This document shows, in pieces, positions 1 to 9,653 of a stretch of DNA of 64,000 bases (its first letter is position 1; every line of letters starts with the position of its first letter). The stretch covers positions 1-64,000 of the forward strand of contig JAICNG010000004.1 of the NCBI GenBank assembly GCA_025931335.1, read 5' to 3'. The position numbers and the translations under genes were made by a program. This DNA comes from Gemmatimonadaceae bacterium. Its GTDB lineage: Bacteria > Gemmatimonadota > Gemmatimonadetes > Gemmatimonadales > Gemmatimonadaceae. The notes beneath the pieces are model-generated. The model worked only from the letters and a program-made list of their open reading frames with translations. It was not told the DNA's origin and ran no database searches.

Positions 1-170
1 CGACGTTCGGCGCGCGTGGGCTTCGCGGTGCCAACGTCGAACCGGCGATAGATCTGCCGCGAGTCGGCGCTGATGATCGTCGTGGGCTCGCGATCAGCCA
101 GCGTGAGCGCAAGCGCCGACTTTCCGGCGGCCGTCGGGCCGCAGATGATGCGCAGCTCAGCGTCGGCCAA
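1..170 (-). CDS. miaA: tRNA dimethylallyltransferase MiaA, N-terminal fragment (cut by window edge)
   Basis: MiaA transfers a dimethylallyl group to A37 of tRNAs that read codons starting with U. The first 56 codons are present. Reading from a TTG at 170, the product shows the P-loop [10 protein letters not shown], then [20 protein letters not shown], the conserved MiaA motif that positions the tRNA and substrate. The TTG start overlaps the last codons of mutL by 14 bases, so the two genes are probably translationally coupled; mutL-miaA is a common bacterial pairing. The start is inferred because no ATG lies in frame before the P-loop. The rest of the gene lies beyond base 1. Confidence 0.9.
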   Translation of the reverse strand, partial: MADAELRIICGPTAAGKSALALTLADREPTTIISADSRQIYRRFDVGTAKPTRAER

Positions 171-1887
171 ACCGGCGATCGACTTCGTCCCAGGGTATGT
201 GGACGATGGTCGCGCGCCCGTGCACATCGTGCGCCGGCAGCTCAGTGTCACCGAGCGCGGCGTAGAGCGCGCGCATCTCGCCCGACGAGAGCGTGTCCCC
301 CGCCTTGATCGCCGCCTTGCACGCGACCGTCGCGGCCAGGCGCTCGTGGCGTGACGCGACGCTCGCGAACCGATTGCCGGCCAGCGCATCGAGGGTCTCA
401 CGAATGCACCGCTCGGCGTCGAAGCGGGGATGGGGCATTGGGACGGCGCGAATGATGAGCGTGTGCCCGCCAAAGCCCTCCACCTCGAATCCGAGTGCGG
501 TGAATAGATCCTGATGCTCCTCGAACGCATCGGCCTCCGCGGGACCGAGGTGCAGCGTGAGAGGAAAGAGCAAGCGCTGCGAGGGGGCCTCGCCCCGCTC
601 GAGTGTGCCCAGGAATTTCTCGAAGAGCACGCGCTCGTGCGCCGAGTGCTGATCGATGAGCACGAGCCCGTCCTCTCGCTCGAACATGAGATAGGTGTCG
701 CGCAGCTGGACGAGCGGTGGCACGGTCGCCTCGTCAGGCAGGCGTTCCGTGCCAGCCCTCGCGGTCGCGTCGGGATCATCGAGCAGCGGGCCGAAGGAGC
801 CATCGGGTCGCCGGAGCACCTCCGTGTCGACGGCGGTCGCGACGGCGCCGTGGCTCGACGCGCCGAACGACCACGCGCGATATCCGAGCGCCGGTGCGCT
901 CGCCGGTGTTCCCAGGGCGCGACGCACCGCCGCCTCGACGGCGCGTTCGACCATCCAGCGGTCGCGAAAGCGCACTTCTGCCTTCATTGGATGCACGTTG
1001 ACGTCGACCACCTCACCGGGGATGGTGAGCTCGAGCAGCATCGAGGGCCGTACACCCGCCGGGAGCGTCGAGCGGTACGCGGCCTCGGCGGCGCGCACGA
1101 TGCCATGATCGCGCACCGTGCGTCCGTTGACGATGAGAAAGATCCGGCGGGTGGCGGTGCCAACGTCGCCGGGCCGCTCGACGAGCCCGGACACATGGAT
1201 CGACCCACTGACGTCGTCGACGTCGACGAGCGCGTCGGCGTAGGCACCGCCCCAGAGCGCGGCGACGCGAGCGCGGAAGGAGGCGGCCGGCGCGAGCGTC
1301 AGTGCCTGCCGGCCGTCGTGCGCAGCGGTGACGCGCACGTCGCGCCGCGCCAGCGCGATGCTCGTGAGCACCTCCGCGGTGGCGCGCCATTCCGATCGCG
1401 GTGATCGAAGAAACGAGAGGCGCGTTGGCGCGTTCGAGAAGAGGCGCGTCACCGTTACCGTGGTCCCGCGACGGCGGGTGCACTCACCGACCTCGCGCAC
1501 TTCCCCCGCTTCCGCGCGCACCACCGTGCCGGCGCCATCCGCGGCGGCCGTCTCGATCTCGATGGCGCACACGGATGCAATCGCGGCGAGCGCCTCGCCG
1601 CGGAAGCCGAACGTCCCCACTCCGACGAGATCGTCGGTGCGCCGGATCTTGGAGGTCGCGTGTCGCGCCATTGCGAGCAGCGCGTCGTCGCGCACCATGC
1701 CGATGCCGTCGTCGGCAACGCGAATTCGCGAGCGACCGCCGTCGCCGACATCGATCTCGATGGTGCGCGCCGACGCATCGAGCGCGTTCTCGAGCAGCTC
1801 CTTGACCACCGACGCCGGCCGCTCGATGACCTCCCCCGCCGCGATCTGGTCGACGACGGTGTCGGGGAGAACGGCGATGCGCGGCAT
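157..1887 (-). CDS. mutL: DNA mismatch repair protein MutL
   Basis: MutL couples mismatch recognition by MutS to strand incision. The 576-residue product has the GHKL ATPase motifs ENALDAS (about residue 33), DDGIGM (59) and [10 protein letters not shown] (91). The C-terminal half carries an endonuclease-type motif [12 protein letters not shown] (412), an ACR-like ACKAAIKAG (522) and a closing FGR. The usual CPHGRP metal motif reads DVHGRA here, so its Cys and Pro are missing. By family knowledge the protein should nick DNA, but the altered metal site leaves that open. It is preceded by the Bat operon (31-base gap) and followed by miaA. Confidence 0.97.
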   Translation of the reverse strand: MPRIAVLPDTVVDQIAAGEVIERPASVVKELLENALDASARTIEIDVGDGGRSRIRVADDGIGMVRDDALLAMARHATSKIRRTDDLVGVGTFGFRGEALAAIASVCAIEIETAAADGAGTVVRAEAGEVREVGECTRRRGTTVTVTRLFSNAPTRLSFLRSPRSEWRATAEVLTSIALARRDVRVTAAHDGRQALTLAPAASFRARVAALWGGAYADALVDVDDVSGSIHVSGLVERPGDVGTATRRIFLIVNGRTVRDHGIVRAAEAAYRSTLPAGVRPSMLLELTIPGEVVDVNVHPMKAEVRFRDRWMVERAVEAAVRRALGTPASAPALGYRAWSFGASSHGAVATAVDTEVLRRPDGSFGPLLDDPDATARAGTERLPDEATVPPLVQLRDTYLMFEREDGLVLIDQHSAHERVLFEKFLGTLERGEAPSQRLLFPLTLHLGPAEADAFEEHQDLFTALGFEVEGFGGHTLIIRAVPMPHPRFDAERCIRETLDALAGNRFASVASRHERLAATVACKAAIKAGDTLSSGEMRALYAALGDTELPAHDVHGRATIVHIPWDEVDRRFGRR

Positions 1888-1918
1888 GAATGAAGCTACG
1901 CGCGCTTGCCGCGGGCGG

Positions 1919-4036
1919 TCAATTGTGCGTGAGCCTCACCAGCAATGCGTGCTCGACCCAGCCGTCGCGCGCCCCGGCGAGCGAGACCCGTGTCCAGTCA
2001 CCCCGTCGTTCCTCAATGCGCGCGACCTCGCCAACGCGGGCCATGGCGCCGTACTCCGCCGCGAGCGCGGGAAGAGTGCGCAGCGCGCCGGTGGCGTCGA
2101 GCACCGCCAGCCCACGCCCCGTGACGACCGAATGCGCGGTGAACGCGACCGCCGCGAGGGCGAGCGAGAGCGAGATGCCGCCGAGCGCCGCGGCGGCGGA
2201 TCCGGGACGTTGGGTCCGAAACGCGACCACTACCCAGGCGAGACACCAGAGCGACGCGGCAATGAGCGCGAGCGGTCCCACGGGGAGCGGTGGGACGTCG
2301 CCGAGCGACTCGTCCACTGGCAGATCCACGCGGGCCAGTGCTTCCCGGGCGTCGGTCGCGAGTGGCTCGAGGCGAAGCGCCCGCTGCCATCCTACTACCG
2401 CGCGAGCGGTGTCGGCGGCCTGCCACGATGCGCTCCCGAAGTTCATCCAGGCGTCGGGCGCGCGCGGCTCGGCGGTCGCCACGGCACCGAACTCCCGCGC
2501 GGCATCCGAGTACCGCTCGGCTCGGTAGGCCGCGACACCGGCGGCGAAGCGCCGGGCCGGATCGATATCCGCGTCCTGAATCGCGAGGGCGGTGTGGGCC
2601 CCGAGGAGGAGCATGACGCCCAGGAGCGCGCTGGTGATCGCCGCACGCAGCGACTCGCGCGAGCGCGCTTCGCGATCGATGTCCCGATAGATGCGCCAGG
2701 CGCGCGTCGCCGCATCGTTCACGGCCGCGGGCGCCCCACCGAATGCGGCTCGATCGAGCTCGGCGAGCAACGCGTCGGCCTGGTTGGCGACTCCCGCGGA
2801 GACGCCGGCGCGCCGGGCGGCCCGGGCGAGGGCGCCGTTCGAGGCGAGCGTGGAGGCGCTGACGTTGAGCCGATCGGCGAGGGCGCGCACGAGGGCGCGC
2901 CGCAGCTCGCTCGCGGACACCGAGCGGCGCTGCCGGGCCAGCGCACGGAGATCGCGAAACACCGGGTCCGGACGCGTGCGCGCCCGGCGTCGACTCGTCA
3001 GGCGGCGGATGGTTGCCGGGAGCGGCGCGAGCCCGAGGAGGAGCCAGAACTCACGTCGCTCGTGAGGCGGAACGGGAAGCGGCCCACGGAAGGTGGAGCG
3101 AATCGCCAGTGGCGGCACCACCATCGTTCCCGTATCGGCGCTCGCGAGTGCGCCTGGCGCGATGAGCACCGAGTCGGGCGCGGCTTCCGCCAGCTGGTAG
3201 CTCTCGGTCCACGGATCGAAGTACCAGTAGCGCACCGGCGGAAGGGTGCGCATTCCCGGGCGCGTGGGCGTGAGCACCCAATCGAACTCCTTGGCGCCGC
3301 GCACGGTGTCGCGATCGGAGGCGACGGTCACCCGCTCATCGGCGGGAACGACGGTTGCCCACGGAACGCGGAGCGCGGGACGCGGGAGAAGCTTGACGTT
3401 GCCGACGCCGGCCACGCGCACTCGCAGCATGAGCGGATCGCCAACACGCGCCCGCCCGGTGTCGAGGTCGGCGGCAATACTGAGCGAGCCGACGGCGCCC
3501 TGGTAATCCGGCGGCCGACCCGCGGCGGGGGGATCGATCGCGACGACGACGATGCTGTCGCTTCGCGCTTCGTAGCTCTCGTCGCGACTGAAGAAGCTCG
3601 GCGTGAGCGGCAGCGCGTAGGTGAGGCGCGCCGAGGGGATCGTGAAGCGGCCGGCGGCGACGGGGAAGATCGCGCGCTGGTAGACGAACGCCTCGAACGA
3701 TTTCCCGCGCGACGACACGGTATACGCGGGGAGATCGGATGGCGATTCGTACGCGAGCATCCCCCGCATCTCCGGGGCGAAGAACTCGGGACGACGCACG
3801 CGGTCGCGCACCGATCGGGCGAAGAACGCCGCGACCTGGTAGGTCGCCTGCTGCCCCACGTAGACGGTTTCCGGCAGGACGAGCGCGCGGACCTGAACGG
3901 GTGCGAGCGTGTCGAGGACCGGATTGCGAGTGATCGCTGGCGCGCGCGAATAGTCGCGGGCGCGCAGCTGCGTGTTCCCGGCATGGGGACTGAACGCGGC
4001 GGCCGTCGCGGCCGCGAGGAGGAGCCGTCGCCTCAC
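1919..4036 (-). CDS. BatD-BatE fusion: membrane-anchored BatD beta domains with C-terminal TPR and SH3 region
   Basis: A 705-residue protein combining two proteins of the Bat (Bacteroides aerotolerance) system. An N-terminal signal segment (residues 1-22) leads into a BatD-type beta-rich exported region containing LPETVYVGQQATYQVAAFF. A membrane segment near residue 330 (EFWLLLGLAPLPATI) and a basic cytoplasmic-looking stretch follow. The last third matches BatE: a second hydrophobic segment (LLGVMLLLGAHTALA), TPR-like helices (AEPRAPDAWMNFGSASWQ), two more membrane helices, and an SH3-like end with RGDWTRVSLAGARDGWVEHA. It overlaps the BatB-BatC gene by 4 bases and ends the operon that starts at moxR. 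The fusion assignment comes from domain order; the exact role of Bat proteins is unsettled. Confidence 0.8.
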   Translation of the reverse strand: MRRRLLLAAATAAAFSPHAGNTQLRARDYSRAPAITRNPVLDTLAPVQVRALVLPETVYVGQQATYQVAAFFARSVRDRVRRPEFFAPEMRGMLAYESPSDLPAYTVSSRGKSFEAFVYQRAIFPVAAGRFTIPSARLTYALPLTPSFFSRDESYEARSDSIVVVAIDPPAAGRPPDYQGAVGSLSIAADLDTGRARVGDPLMLRVRVAGVGNVKLLPRPALRVPWATVVPADERVTVASDRDTVRGAKEFDWVLTPTRPGMRTLPPVRYWYFDPWTESYQLAEAAPDSVLIAPGALASADTGTMVVPPLAIRSTFRGPLPVPPHERREFWLLLGLAPLPATIRRLTSRRRARTRPDPVFRDLRALARQRRSVSASELRRALVRALADRLNVSASTLASNGALARAARRAGVSAGVANQADALLAELDRAAFGGAPAAVNDAATRAWRIYRDIDREARSRESLRAAITSALLGVMLLLGAHTALAIQDADIDPARRFAAGVAAYRAERYSDAAREFGAVATAEPRAPDAWMNFGSASWQAADTARAVVGWQRALRLEPLATDAREALARVDLPVDESLGDVPPLPVGPLALIAASLWCLAWVVVAFRTQRPGSAAAALGGISLSLALAAVAFTAHSVVTGRGLAVLDATGALRTLPALAAEYGAMARVGEVARIEERRGDWTRVSLAGARDGWVEHALLVRLTHN

Positions 4037-5721
4037 CAGTCCTTCCCCCTCGGCGGAGTGTCGGGCTGGTTGGTCCGCTGCTTGCGCCCCTGCACTTCCT
4101 GCTCGTCACGGGCGGCGCTGTTGAGAATCTGCTCGGCCTGGCGCTCCGACAAACTCCCGGCGGGGCGTGTCATCGCTTCGCGCGGCTGGGCGGCCGGATC
4201 CTCGCGCGGCTGCTCGGAGGTCTCGCCTCCACCGCCGCCCCCGCCGCCCGATGCCTGCTCCCGATGCCGCGCCAGCTCGTAGTTCCACTTGGCATCGAGC
4301 TCGTCCGGGCGGGCGCGCAGCGCGCGCTTGTAGGCATCGACGGCCGCGGCGAACGCCTGTCTGGCGGCGTCGCCCTCGAGCCGGCGTCCCCGCTGGAGGA
4401 AGATGTAGCCGAGGTTGAAGAGGGCGCGGTACCGCGTCTCGAGGTCCGTCGACAGCGCCGCGCGCTCCAGCGACTCGATCGCCTCGTCGGCGCGGCCGGC
4501 CAGAATCAGCGCCGTGCCGTAGTTGTACTGCACACGCGGCGAGCCGTCCCCTCGCACGATCTCACGCCGATAGGCTTCGGCGGCCTCCGCATAACGACGC
4601 GCCCGAAAAAGCTCGTCCCCCTCCGTGCCGGCGGCGTGGGCGGGACTGGGCAGCGCGAGCACGAAGAGGAGCGCGGCGGCGGCGGTGCGCGCCGCGGCGG
4701 GGGCGCGCCGGCGGGCACCGCGGCGCTCGGCGAGGAGCGTATCGGCGAGCAGGCAGAGCAGCGCGGGAAGCAAGAAGAGCTGGAACTGGGGGCGCCGCTC
4801 GGCGCCGGCCTGGGCCATGCGCCCCTGACGGCGCAGTGTGGCGAGCGAGCGGCGGATGTTGGCGGCCTTGTCGGTCGCGGCCGCGGCGATGTATACGCCG
4901 TTGGCGGCGCGCGCGGCGGCCTCGAGCAGCTCCGGTGTGTGCCGGGACACGACGATCTCACCGTTCTCATCACGCTTCAACGTCTGTCCTCCCGCTCCGC
5001 GCTCGGGAATGGTCGCGCCCGCCGTCGTCCCGAAGCCCACCGTCACGAGCGTAATTCCCGATTCCGCTGCCCGCTTGGCGGCCTCGACGACGTCGCTCTC
5101 CGGCTCGAAGGCCTCCCCGTCACTCATGATGACGAGTGCGCGGTCGCTTCCGCTACGTGAGGTGAGTAAGAGATCTGTTCCCTGTCGGATGGCGCGCGCG
5201 AGCGAGCTTCCCGCCTGGCCCACCACGCTGGGGTCGAGATTGTCGAGGTAGAGCTCGAGCGCGCCCTTGTCGACCGTGAGGGGAGTGAGGATGTAGCTCC
5301 GTCCCGCGAAGGCGATGAGACCAAATCGATCGCTGGGCGAGCCGGCGAGGAACCGCCGGGCCTCCTGCTTCATGCGCTCCAGGCGATCGGGGCGCTCATC
5401 GGTGGCGCGCATGGAGAGCGACGCGTCGAGCGCGAGGACGATATCGGCACCGCCCGCCCGTACGATCGCGCGCTCGGTACCCCACCGCGGACCGGCGTAG
5501 GCGATGCCGGCGAAGACCGTGACGAGGGAGAGCAGGATGATGCGGGGAATGGGCGACCGCGTCGCCGCGACCGGGATGAGCCTCGCGACGATTCCCTCCT
5601 GGCCTAACGCGGTAAGGCGGCGGCGCCGCTTGCGGAAGGCGACCATCAGCAACGCAGCCACCGCGACGGCGAGTACGGGAGCCGCCACGAGCGCCCACGG
5701 GATGTCGAAGTAGGGCATCAT
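4033..5721 (-). CDS. BatB-BatC fusion: VWA-domain membrane protein with C-terminal TPR region
   Basis: A 562-residue protein starting MMPYFDIPW. The first part is BatB-like: an N-terminal membrane helix, a second helix (IILLSLVTVFAGIAYAGPRWG), then a von Willebrand A domain with the MIDAS motif DASLS and the loop VIMSDGEAFEP. A hydrophobic pair (FLLPALLCLLADTLLA, AALLFVLALPSPAHA) separates it from a BatC-like part with TPR repeats (RVQYNYGTALILAGRADEAI, RYRALFNLGYIFLQRGR) and a Gly/Gln/Pro-rich low-complexity tail. Its ATG overlaps the batA stop (ATGA). The BatC half is normally a separate gene. The open frame extends upstream over batA, but there it encodes only shadow sequence, so 5721 is the start. 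Confidence 0.85.
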   Translation of the reverse strand: MMPYFDIPWALVAAPVLAVAVAALLMVAFRKRRRRLTALGQEGIVARLIPVAATRSPIPRIILLSLVTVFAGIAYAGPRWGTERAIVRAGGADIVLALDASLSMRATDERPDRLERMKQEARRFLAGSPSDRFGLIAFAGRSYILTPLTVDKGALELYLDNLDPSVVGQAGSSLARAIRQGTDLLLTSRSGSDRALVIMSDGEAFEPESDVVEAAKRAAESGITLVTVGFGTTAGATIPERGAGGQTLKRDENGEIVVSRHTPELLEAAARAANGVYIAAAATDKAANIRRSLATLRRQGRMAQAGAERRPQFQLFLLPALLCLLADTLLAERRGARRRAPAAARTAAAALLFVLALPSPAHAAGTEGDELFRARRYAEAAEAYRREIVRGDGSPRVQYNYGTALILAGRADEAIESLERAALSTDLETRYRALFNLGYIFLQRGRRLEGDAARQAFAAAVDAYKRALRARPDELDAKWNYELARHREQASGGGGGGGGETSEQPREDPAAQPREAMTRPAGSLSERQAEQILNSAARDEQEVQGRKQRTNQPDTPPRGKDW

Positions 5722-6710
5722 GGCAACGGGCCCCGCCAGGCCAGCAGCGCCATCTCGGCCGCGATCGCGATGAGCACGAGCGCGAGCGGCCACCGGTACT
5801 GCTCGGTGTATTGCGTGTACGTGCGCGTCGTCACCGGCACGCGCTCGAGGCGATCGATCTGCTCGTAGATGCGCTGGAGCGCCGCCGCGTCGCGCGCGCG
5901 GAAGTAGCGTCCCCCGGTGGTGCGCGACACGTCGGTGAGCAGCTTCTCGTCGATGCGCACGGGGCGGTTCTCGTAGCGCAGCCCAGTGAGCCCCCGGCCC
6001 ACGGGCACGGGTGCGACCCCCTCCGTTCCCGCGCCCACCGTGTAGATCCTGATGTCGTACGCGGCGGCGGCCTGCGCCGCGGTACGCGGGTCGATGTTGC
6101 CGCGGTTGTTCTCGCCGTCGGTGAGCAGAATCATCACGCGGGAGCGTCCGGGGGCGTCGCGCAGGCGATTCGCCGCGGTGGCGATCGCCGTGCCGATCGC
6201 GGTGCCGTCCTCGAGCAATCCCGCGTGGAGGTGATCGACGGCGGCGAGGATCACCGGGTAGTCCAGCGTGAGCGGCGTTTGCGTGAGCGCCTCCCCGGCG
6301 AACGCGACGAGCCCAATGCGATCGCTGCGACGCCCGTTGACGAACTGCTTCACCACGTCCTTCGCCACCTCGAGCCGGTTCTGCGGCTGGAAATCCTCGG
6401 CCAGCATCGAGCTCGACAGATCGACGACGAGGACGATGTTGATGCCCTCGCTCGTTATGGTCTCCGCGCGCGCGCCCGACCGCGGACGCGCGAGGGCGAT
6501 GATGAGGGCCGCAATCGCGAGCGCGCGGAGCGCCACGAGGAGCCGCGCGATGCCCCGCCCCGCACGTGGTCCGCGCGCCAGCACATCCGTGCGCGAGAAC
6601 ACGATCGCGGGCCGGTGCCGCCGGCGGCGCCAGAGCCACCAGGCGGGGACGGCGAGCAGCAGGATGAGCGCCCAGGGAGCGGCGAACTCGAGACCGAAGA
6701 TTCTGATCAT
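5718..6710 (-). CDS. batA: BatA: VWA-domain inner-membrane protein
   Basis: A 330-residue VWA protein of the Bat operon. It has an N-terminal aerotolerance-type helix pair (PWALILLLAVPAWWLW; LLVALRALAIAALIIALARP), a VWA domain with MIDAS DLSSS at about residue 94 and the loop LLTDGENNRGN, and a C-terminal membrane helix (WPLALVLIAIAAEMALLAW). Both ends overlap neighbours by four bases (ATGA). VWA pairs with a MoxR AAA+ ATPase are a known chaperone-like arrangement in which the ATPase acts on the metal-ion-dependent adhesion site. Start at the ATG at 6710 gives MIRIFGLEFAAPW, typical for the family. Confidence 0.92.
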   Translation of the reverse strand: MIRIFGLEFAAPWALILLLAVPAWWLWRRRRHRPAIVFSRTDVLARGPRAGRGIARLLVALRALAIAALIIALARPRSGARAETITSEGINIVLVVDLSSSMLAEDFQPQNRLEVAKDVVKQFVNGRRSDRIGLVAFAGEALTQTPLTLDYPVILAAVDHLHAGLLEDGTAIGTAIATAANRLRDAPGRSRVMILLTDGENNRGNIDPRTAAQAAAAYDIRIYTVGAGTEGVAPVPVGRGLTGLRYENRPVRIDEKLLTDVSRTTGGRYFRARDAAALQRIYEQIDRLERVPVTTRTYTQYTEQYRWPLALVLIAIAAEMALLAWRGPLP

Positions 6711-7627
6711 GCCGCCTTCCCAGCCGCCGCGGCCGTCGCGCGCTCGCGCGCGCTCACCTGCTCCACCTCGCGCACGATCGCGCGCGCCTCCTGGCCTATC
6801 TCGCGCGCACGCTCGGCCGTCACGGCGCGGCGCGCGAATTTCACGAGGTCGGCCTCGCTGAGAATGGCGCCCAACCGCTGCACCGGGAGGTCGGACCGAG
6901 ACCGGAGATGTCGGACGAGCTCGCTGCTCGTCAGTGATGGGGCCGCCCCGGGGAGTCGAAGCGCGAGATAGTCGCGCATCACCTCGACCATGAGCGCGAC
7001 GAAGCGTCCGCGTTCCCCCGCCTCGAGCAAGCCCATCCGCTCCACACGGGTGAACTCGCGCTCGGCGTACTGCATGGCATCGACCGGAACCGGGGGAGGC
7101 TTTCGACGGCGGCGGCGAAGGTACCACCAGACGAGCAGCCCGATGACGGCGAGGGCGAGCAACGCGACCACGACCCACCGCCACCAGGGGGGATCGGCGG
7201 CCATGATGTCGCGCGGCGGCTTCGGATCGTGGAGCGCGGTGTCGGCGGGGAGCACGCTCCGCACATACACGCGCGCCCGCAGGGGAACCCGGGTCTCGGC
7301 GTCAAGCGTGGTGACCACCGCATCCTCGAACACGATGGTCATCGTGCCAGTGTCCCATGCCGCCAGTCGCCACCGCGCCGTCTCCTCGGTGCGGAGCGAG
7401 TCACTCGCCGAGTCGAGCATCCGCGAGCTGACGATCTCCAGGGACTCGGACGTGTCAGGCGCGGTAGGCCACGCGATCGTGGCGCCTTCCGGCGCGCGCA
7501 CGCGTGCCGCGACGATGAACCGCGTGCCGACCGTCACGGTCTCGGGACGCACCGCAACGCCGAGCTGGATGGTGGGCCCTGGCTGGGTCGCCCCCTGCAC
7601 GAGGAGAATCAGGGCAATGCCGATCAC
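6707..7627 (-). CDS. Short BatD-like single-pass membrane protein in the Bat operon
   Basis: A 306-residue protein from a GTG start overlapping the DUF58 stop (GTGA). It has an N-terminal hydrophobic segment (IGIALILLVQGA), an exported beta-rich domain opening with VAVRPETVTVGTRFIVAARV, which resembles BatD repeats, a strong membrane helix (WVVVALLALAVIGLLVWWYL) followed by a basic RRRRRK stop-transfer, and a helical cytoplasmic tail of about 120 residues. In related operons a protein of this layout sits between the DUF58 and VWA genes. It may handle the exported side of the MoxR-VWA complex; that is inference from position and topology. Confidence 0.75.
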   Translation of the reverse strand: MIGIALILLVQGATQPGPTIQLGVAVRPETVTVGTRFIVAARVRAPEGATIAWPTAPDTSESLEIVSSRMLDSASDSLRTEETARWRLAAWDTGTMTIVFEDAVVTTLDAETRVPLRARVYVRSVLPADTALHDPKPPRDIMAADPPWWRWVVVALLALAVIGLLVWWYLRRRRRKPPPVPVDAMQYAEREFTRVERMGLLEAGERGRFVALMVEVMRDYLALRLPGAAPSLTSSELVRHLRSRSDLPVQRLGAILSEADLVKFARRAVTAERAREIGQEARAIVREVEQVSARERATAAAAGKAA

Positions 7628-8652
7628 CGGCGCCGCCCGCCGCGCGTCTCGCGCGCGCGAAAGAACTTGAGCAAGGGCTCGATGTAGCTCGCGTCGGTGC
7701 GGACGACGATCTCGTCGATCGCGAGGCGCCGAAAGAGCCGGCGACGCTCGGCGCGCTCCGCGCCCGCCATCTCCGCGAACGACTTGCGCACGCCCTCGTC
7801 GCTCGTGTCGACGGTGACGGTCGTGCCACTCTCGGGATCGACGAATCGGGCGAGCCCCACGTTCGGGAGCGAGATCTCGCGCGGGTCCTCCATGGTCACC
7901 GCGACGACGTCGTGGCGCTGCGCGAGGATCTTGAGCGGGCGCTCGATGTTCGGCGCGATGAAGTCGGAAATGAGAAAAATGATCGCGTGGTGCGAGAGCA
8001 TCTTCGCGAGGTAGTCGGCCGCGGCGGCAATGTCGGTTTTCCGTCCCACCGGCTCGAACGCGAGCACGTCGCGCACGACGCGCAGCGCGTGCCGCCGCCC
8101 CTTCCCGGGCGGCACCACATGCTCGGCCCGATCGGTAAACAGCAGCGCGCCCACGCGGTCGTTGTTCCGAATCGCCGACATCGCCAGCACTGCACTGAGC
8201 TCGCTCGCGAGCTCGCTCTTGAACCGCGCCTGCGTCCCGAACCGCTCCGAGCCCGAAAGATCGATGGCTAGCATCACCGTGAGCTCACGCTCCTCGATGT
8301 AGCGCTTGACGTAGGGGTGGCCCATGCGCGCCGTCACGTTCCAGTCGATCGTGCGCACCTCATCGCCGGGCTGGTACTCGCGCACCTCGGCGAACTCCAT
8401 TCCCTGCCCCTTGAATACGGAGTGATACTCGCCGGTGAACAGCGAGTTCACGAGGCCGCGCGTTCGGATCTCCAGGAGCTTGACCTGGCGTAGCACCTCC
8501 GGCGGCACGGCACGGGAGGAGCGCGCCGTTCGTGCGCGCGCGGGCGCCTCCGTGGCGACCGGGGCGCTTCCCGACGCCCGCGACACTTCCCGCCGCCGGT
8601 CGCCCCGCGCGGCCGGCGGGGCGTCCGCCCGTTTCGTTCCCTTCGGGCTCAC
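7624..8652 (-). CDS. DUF58 domain protein of the MoxR-VWA operon
   Basis: A 342-residue cytoplasmic protein with an Ala/Arg-rich first 50 residues, then the DUF58 hallmark GDEVRTIDWNVTARMGHPYV and the continuation RELTVMLAIDLSGSERFG, a VWA-like fold with a DLSGS MIDAS. DUF58 proteins are almost always encoded beside moxR and VWA genes, as here. GTG start at 8652 overlaps the moxR stop. The N-terminal extension before QVKLLEIRTRGLVNSLF is low complexity and could be partly untranslated if a later start is used. Confidence 0.92.
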   Translation of the reverse strand: MSPKGTKRADAPPAARGDRRREVSRASGSAPVATEAPARARTARSSRAVPPEVLRQVKLLEIRTRGLVNSLFTGEYHSVFKGQGMEFAEVREYQPGDEVRTIDWNVTARMGHPYVKRYIEERELTVMLAIDLSGSERFGTQARFKSELASELSAVLAMSAIRNNDRVGALLFTDRAEHVVPPGKGRRHALRVVRDVLAFEPVGRKTDIAAAADYLAKMLSHHAIIFLISDFIAPNIERPLKILAQRHDVVAVTMEDPREISLPNVGLARFVDPESGTTVTVDTSDEGVRKSFAEMAGAERAERRRLFRRLAIDEIVVRTDASYIEPLLKFFRARETRGGRRR

Positions 8653-9626
8653 GGGCTCTCGATCGCGCCCAGAATCTTGTTCACGATAATGTCGCTCGTG
8701 ACTTCCTCCGCCTCGGCTTCGTACGTCGTCAACACGCGATGCCGGAGGATGTCGGGCGCGATCGCCTTCACGTCGTCGGGAGTCACGAAGTTCCGGCCGC
8801 GGAGGAACGCGTGCGCACGCGCGCCCTGCGCGAGGAAGATCGTGGCGCGCGGGCTGGCGCCGTACTCGATGAGGGGGGCGAGCTCCTTGAGTCCGGCCTC
8901 GTCGGGTTTGCGGGTGGCGTGCACGATGTCAACGATGTAGTCCATGATCCGCTCATCGACGTAGAGGTCGGCGATGCGGCGTCGTGCGTCGAGCACCTGC
9001 TGCGGCGTCGATGCGTGCTGAACCGGGATCGGCTCCCCGCTGGCCATGCGACGCATGATCTCCTTCTCTTCGTCGCGCGTGGGATACCCCACGTGCAGCT
9101 TGAGCATGAAGCGGTCGACCTGCGCTTCGGGGAGCTGATAGGTCCCTTCCTGTTCGATGGGATTCTGCGTCGCCAGCACGAGGAATGGCTCATCGAGCCG
9201 GTGCGTCGTCCCGCCGATCGTCACCTGCTTCTCCTGCATGGCCTCGAGGAGCGCCGCCTGCACTTTCGCCGGTGCGCGGTTGATCTCGTCGGCGAGGATG
9301 ATGTTGGCGAAGATCGGGCCCTTCTTGGCGCTGAACTTCCCGGTCGCCTGATCGAAGACCATCGTGCCGATCACGTCGGCCGGGAGCAGGTCGGGCGTGA
9401 ACTGGATGCGCTGGAAGGTCGTGCTGATCGTTTCCGCCAGCGTCTTCACCGTCAGCGTCTTCGCGAGGCCGGGGACGCCTTCGAGAAGGACGTGTCCGCC
9501 GGTGAGGAGCCCGATGAGGAGGCGCTCGACCATGTAGTCCTGCCCCACCACGCGTCGACCAACTTGCGCGATGATGCCCTGAACGAGTGCCATGTCGGCG
9601 GCGGGGGCGGCGGTGCGGGTGGCCAT
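8649..9626 (-). CDS. MoxR-family AAA+ ATPase
   Basis: A 325-residue AAA+ ATPase that begins the Bat operon. It has Walker A GVPGLAKT, Walker B IILADEINRAP followed by AKVQAALLEAMQEKQV, and sensor 1 LATQNPIEQEGTYQLPEAQ. ATG at 9626 is preceded by AAGGA nine bases upstream and gives MATRTAAPAADMALVQ. MoxR proteins act as chaperones that insert metal or assemble complexes with VWA partners. The 5' region lies just after hairpin 9654-9752, so the transcript start must lie within or upstream of that repeat, or arise by read-through. Confidence 0.95.
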   Translation of the reverse strand: MATRTAAPAADMALVQGIIAQVGRRVVGQDYMVERLLIGLLTGGHVLLEGVPGLAKTLTVKTLAETISTTFQRIQFTPDLLPADVIGTMVFDQATGKFSAKKGPIFANIILADEINRAPAKVQAALLEAMQEKQVTIGGTTHRLDEPFLVLATQNPIEQEGTYQLPEAQVDRFMLKLHVGYPTRDEEKEIMRRMASGEPIPVQHASTPQQVLDARRRIADLYVDERIMDYIVDIVHATRKPDEAGLKELAPLIEYGASPRATIFLAQGARAHAFLRGRNFVTPDDVKAIAPDILRHRVLTTYEAEAEEVTSDIIVNKILGAIESP

Positions 9627-9653
9627 GGTGAGAAAGTCCTTGTGGTTTCTGTT

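Noticed and set aside
1328-4282. Very long plus-strand open frame antisense to the BatD-BatE gene, and similar ones at 33444-34886 and 47113-49101
   Set aside because: GC-rich third positions leave antisense frames open. The translations are Arg/His-rich with no domains, while the minus strand encodes clear proteins.
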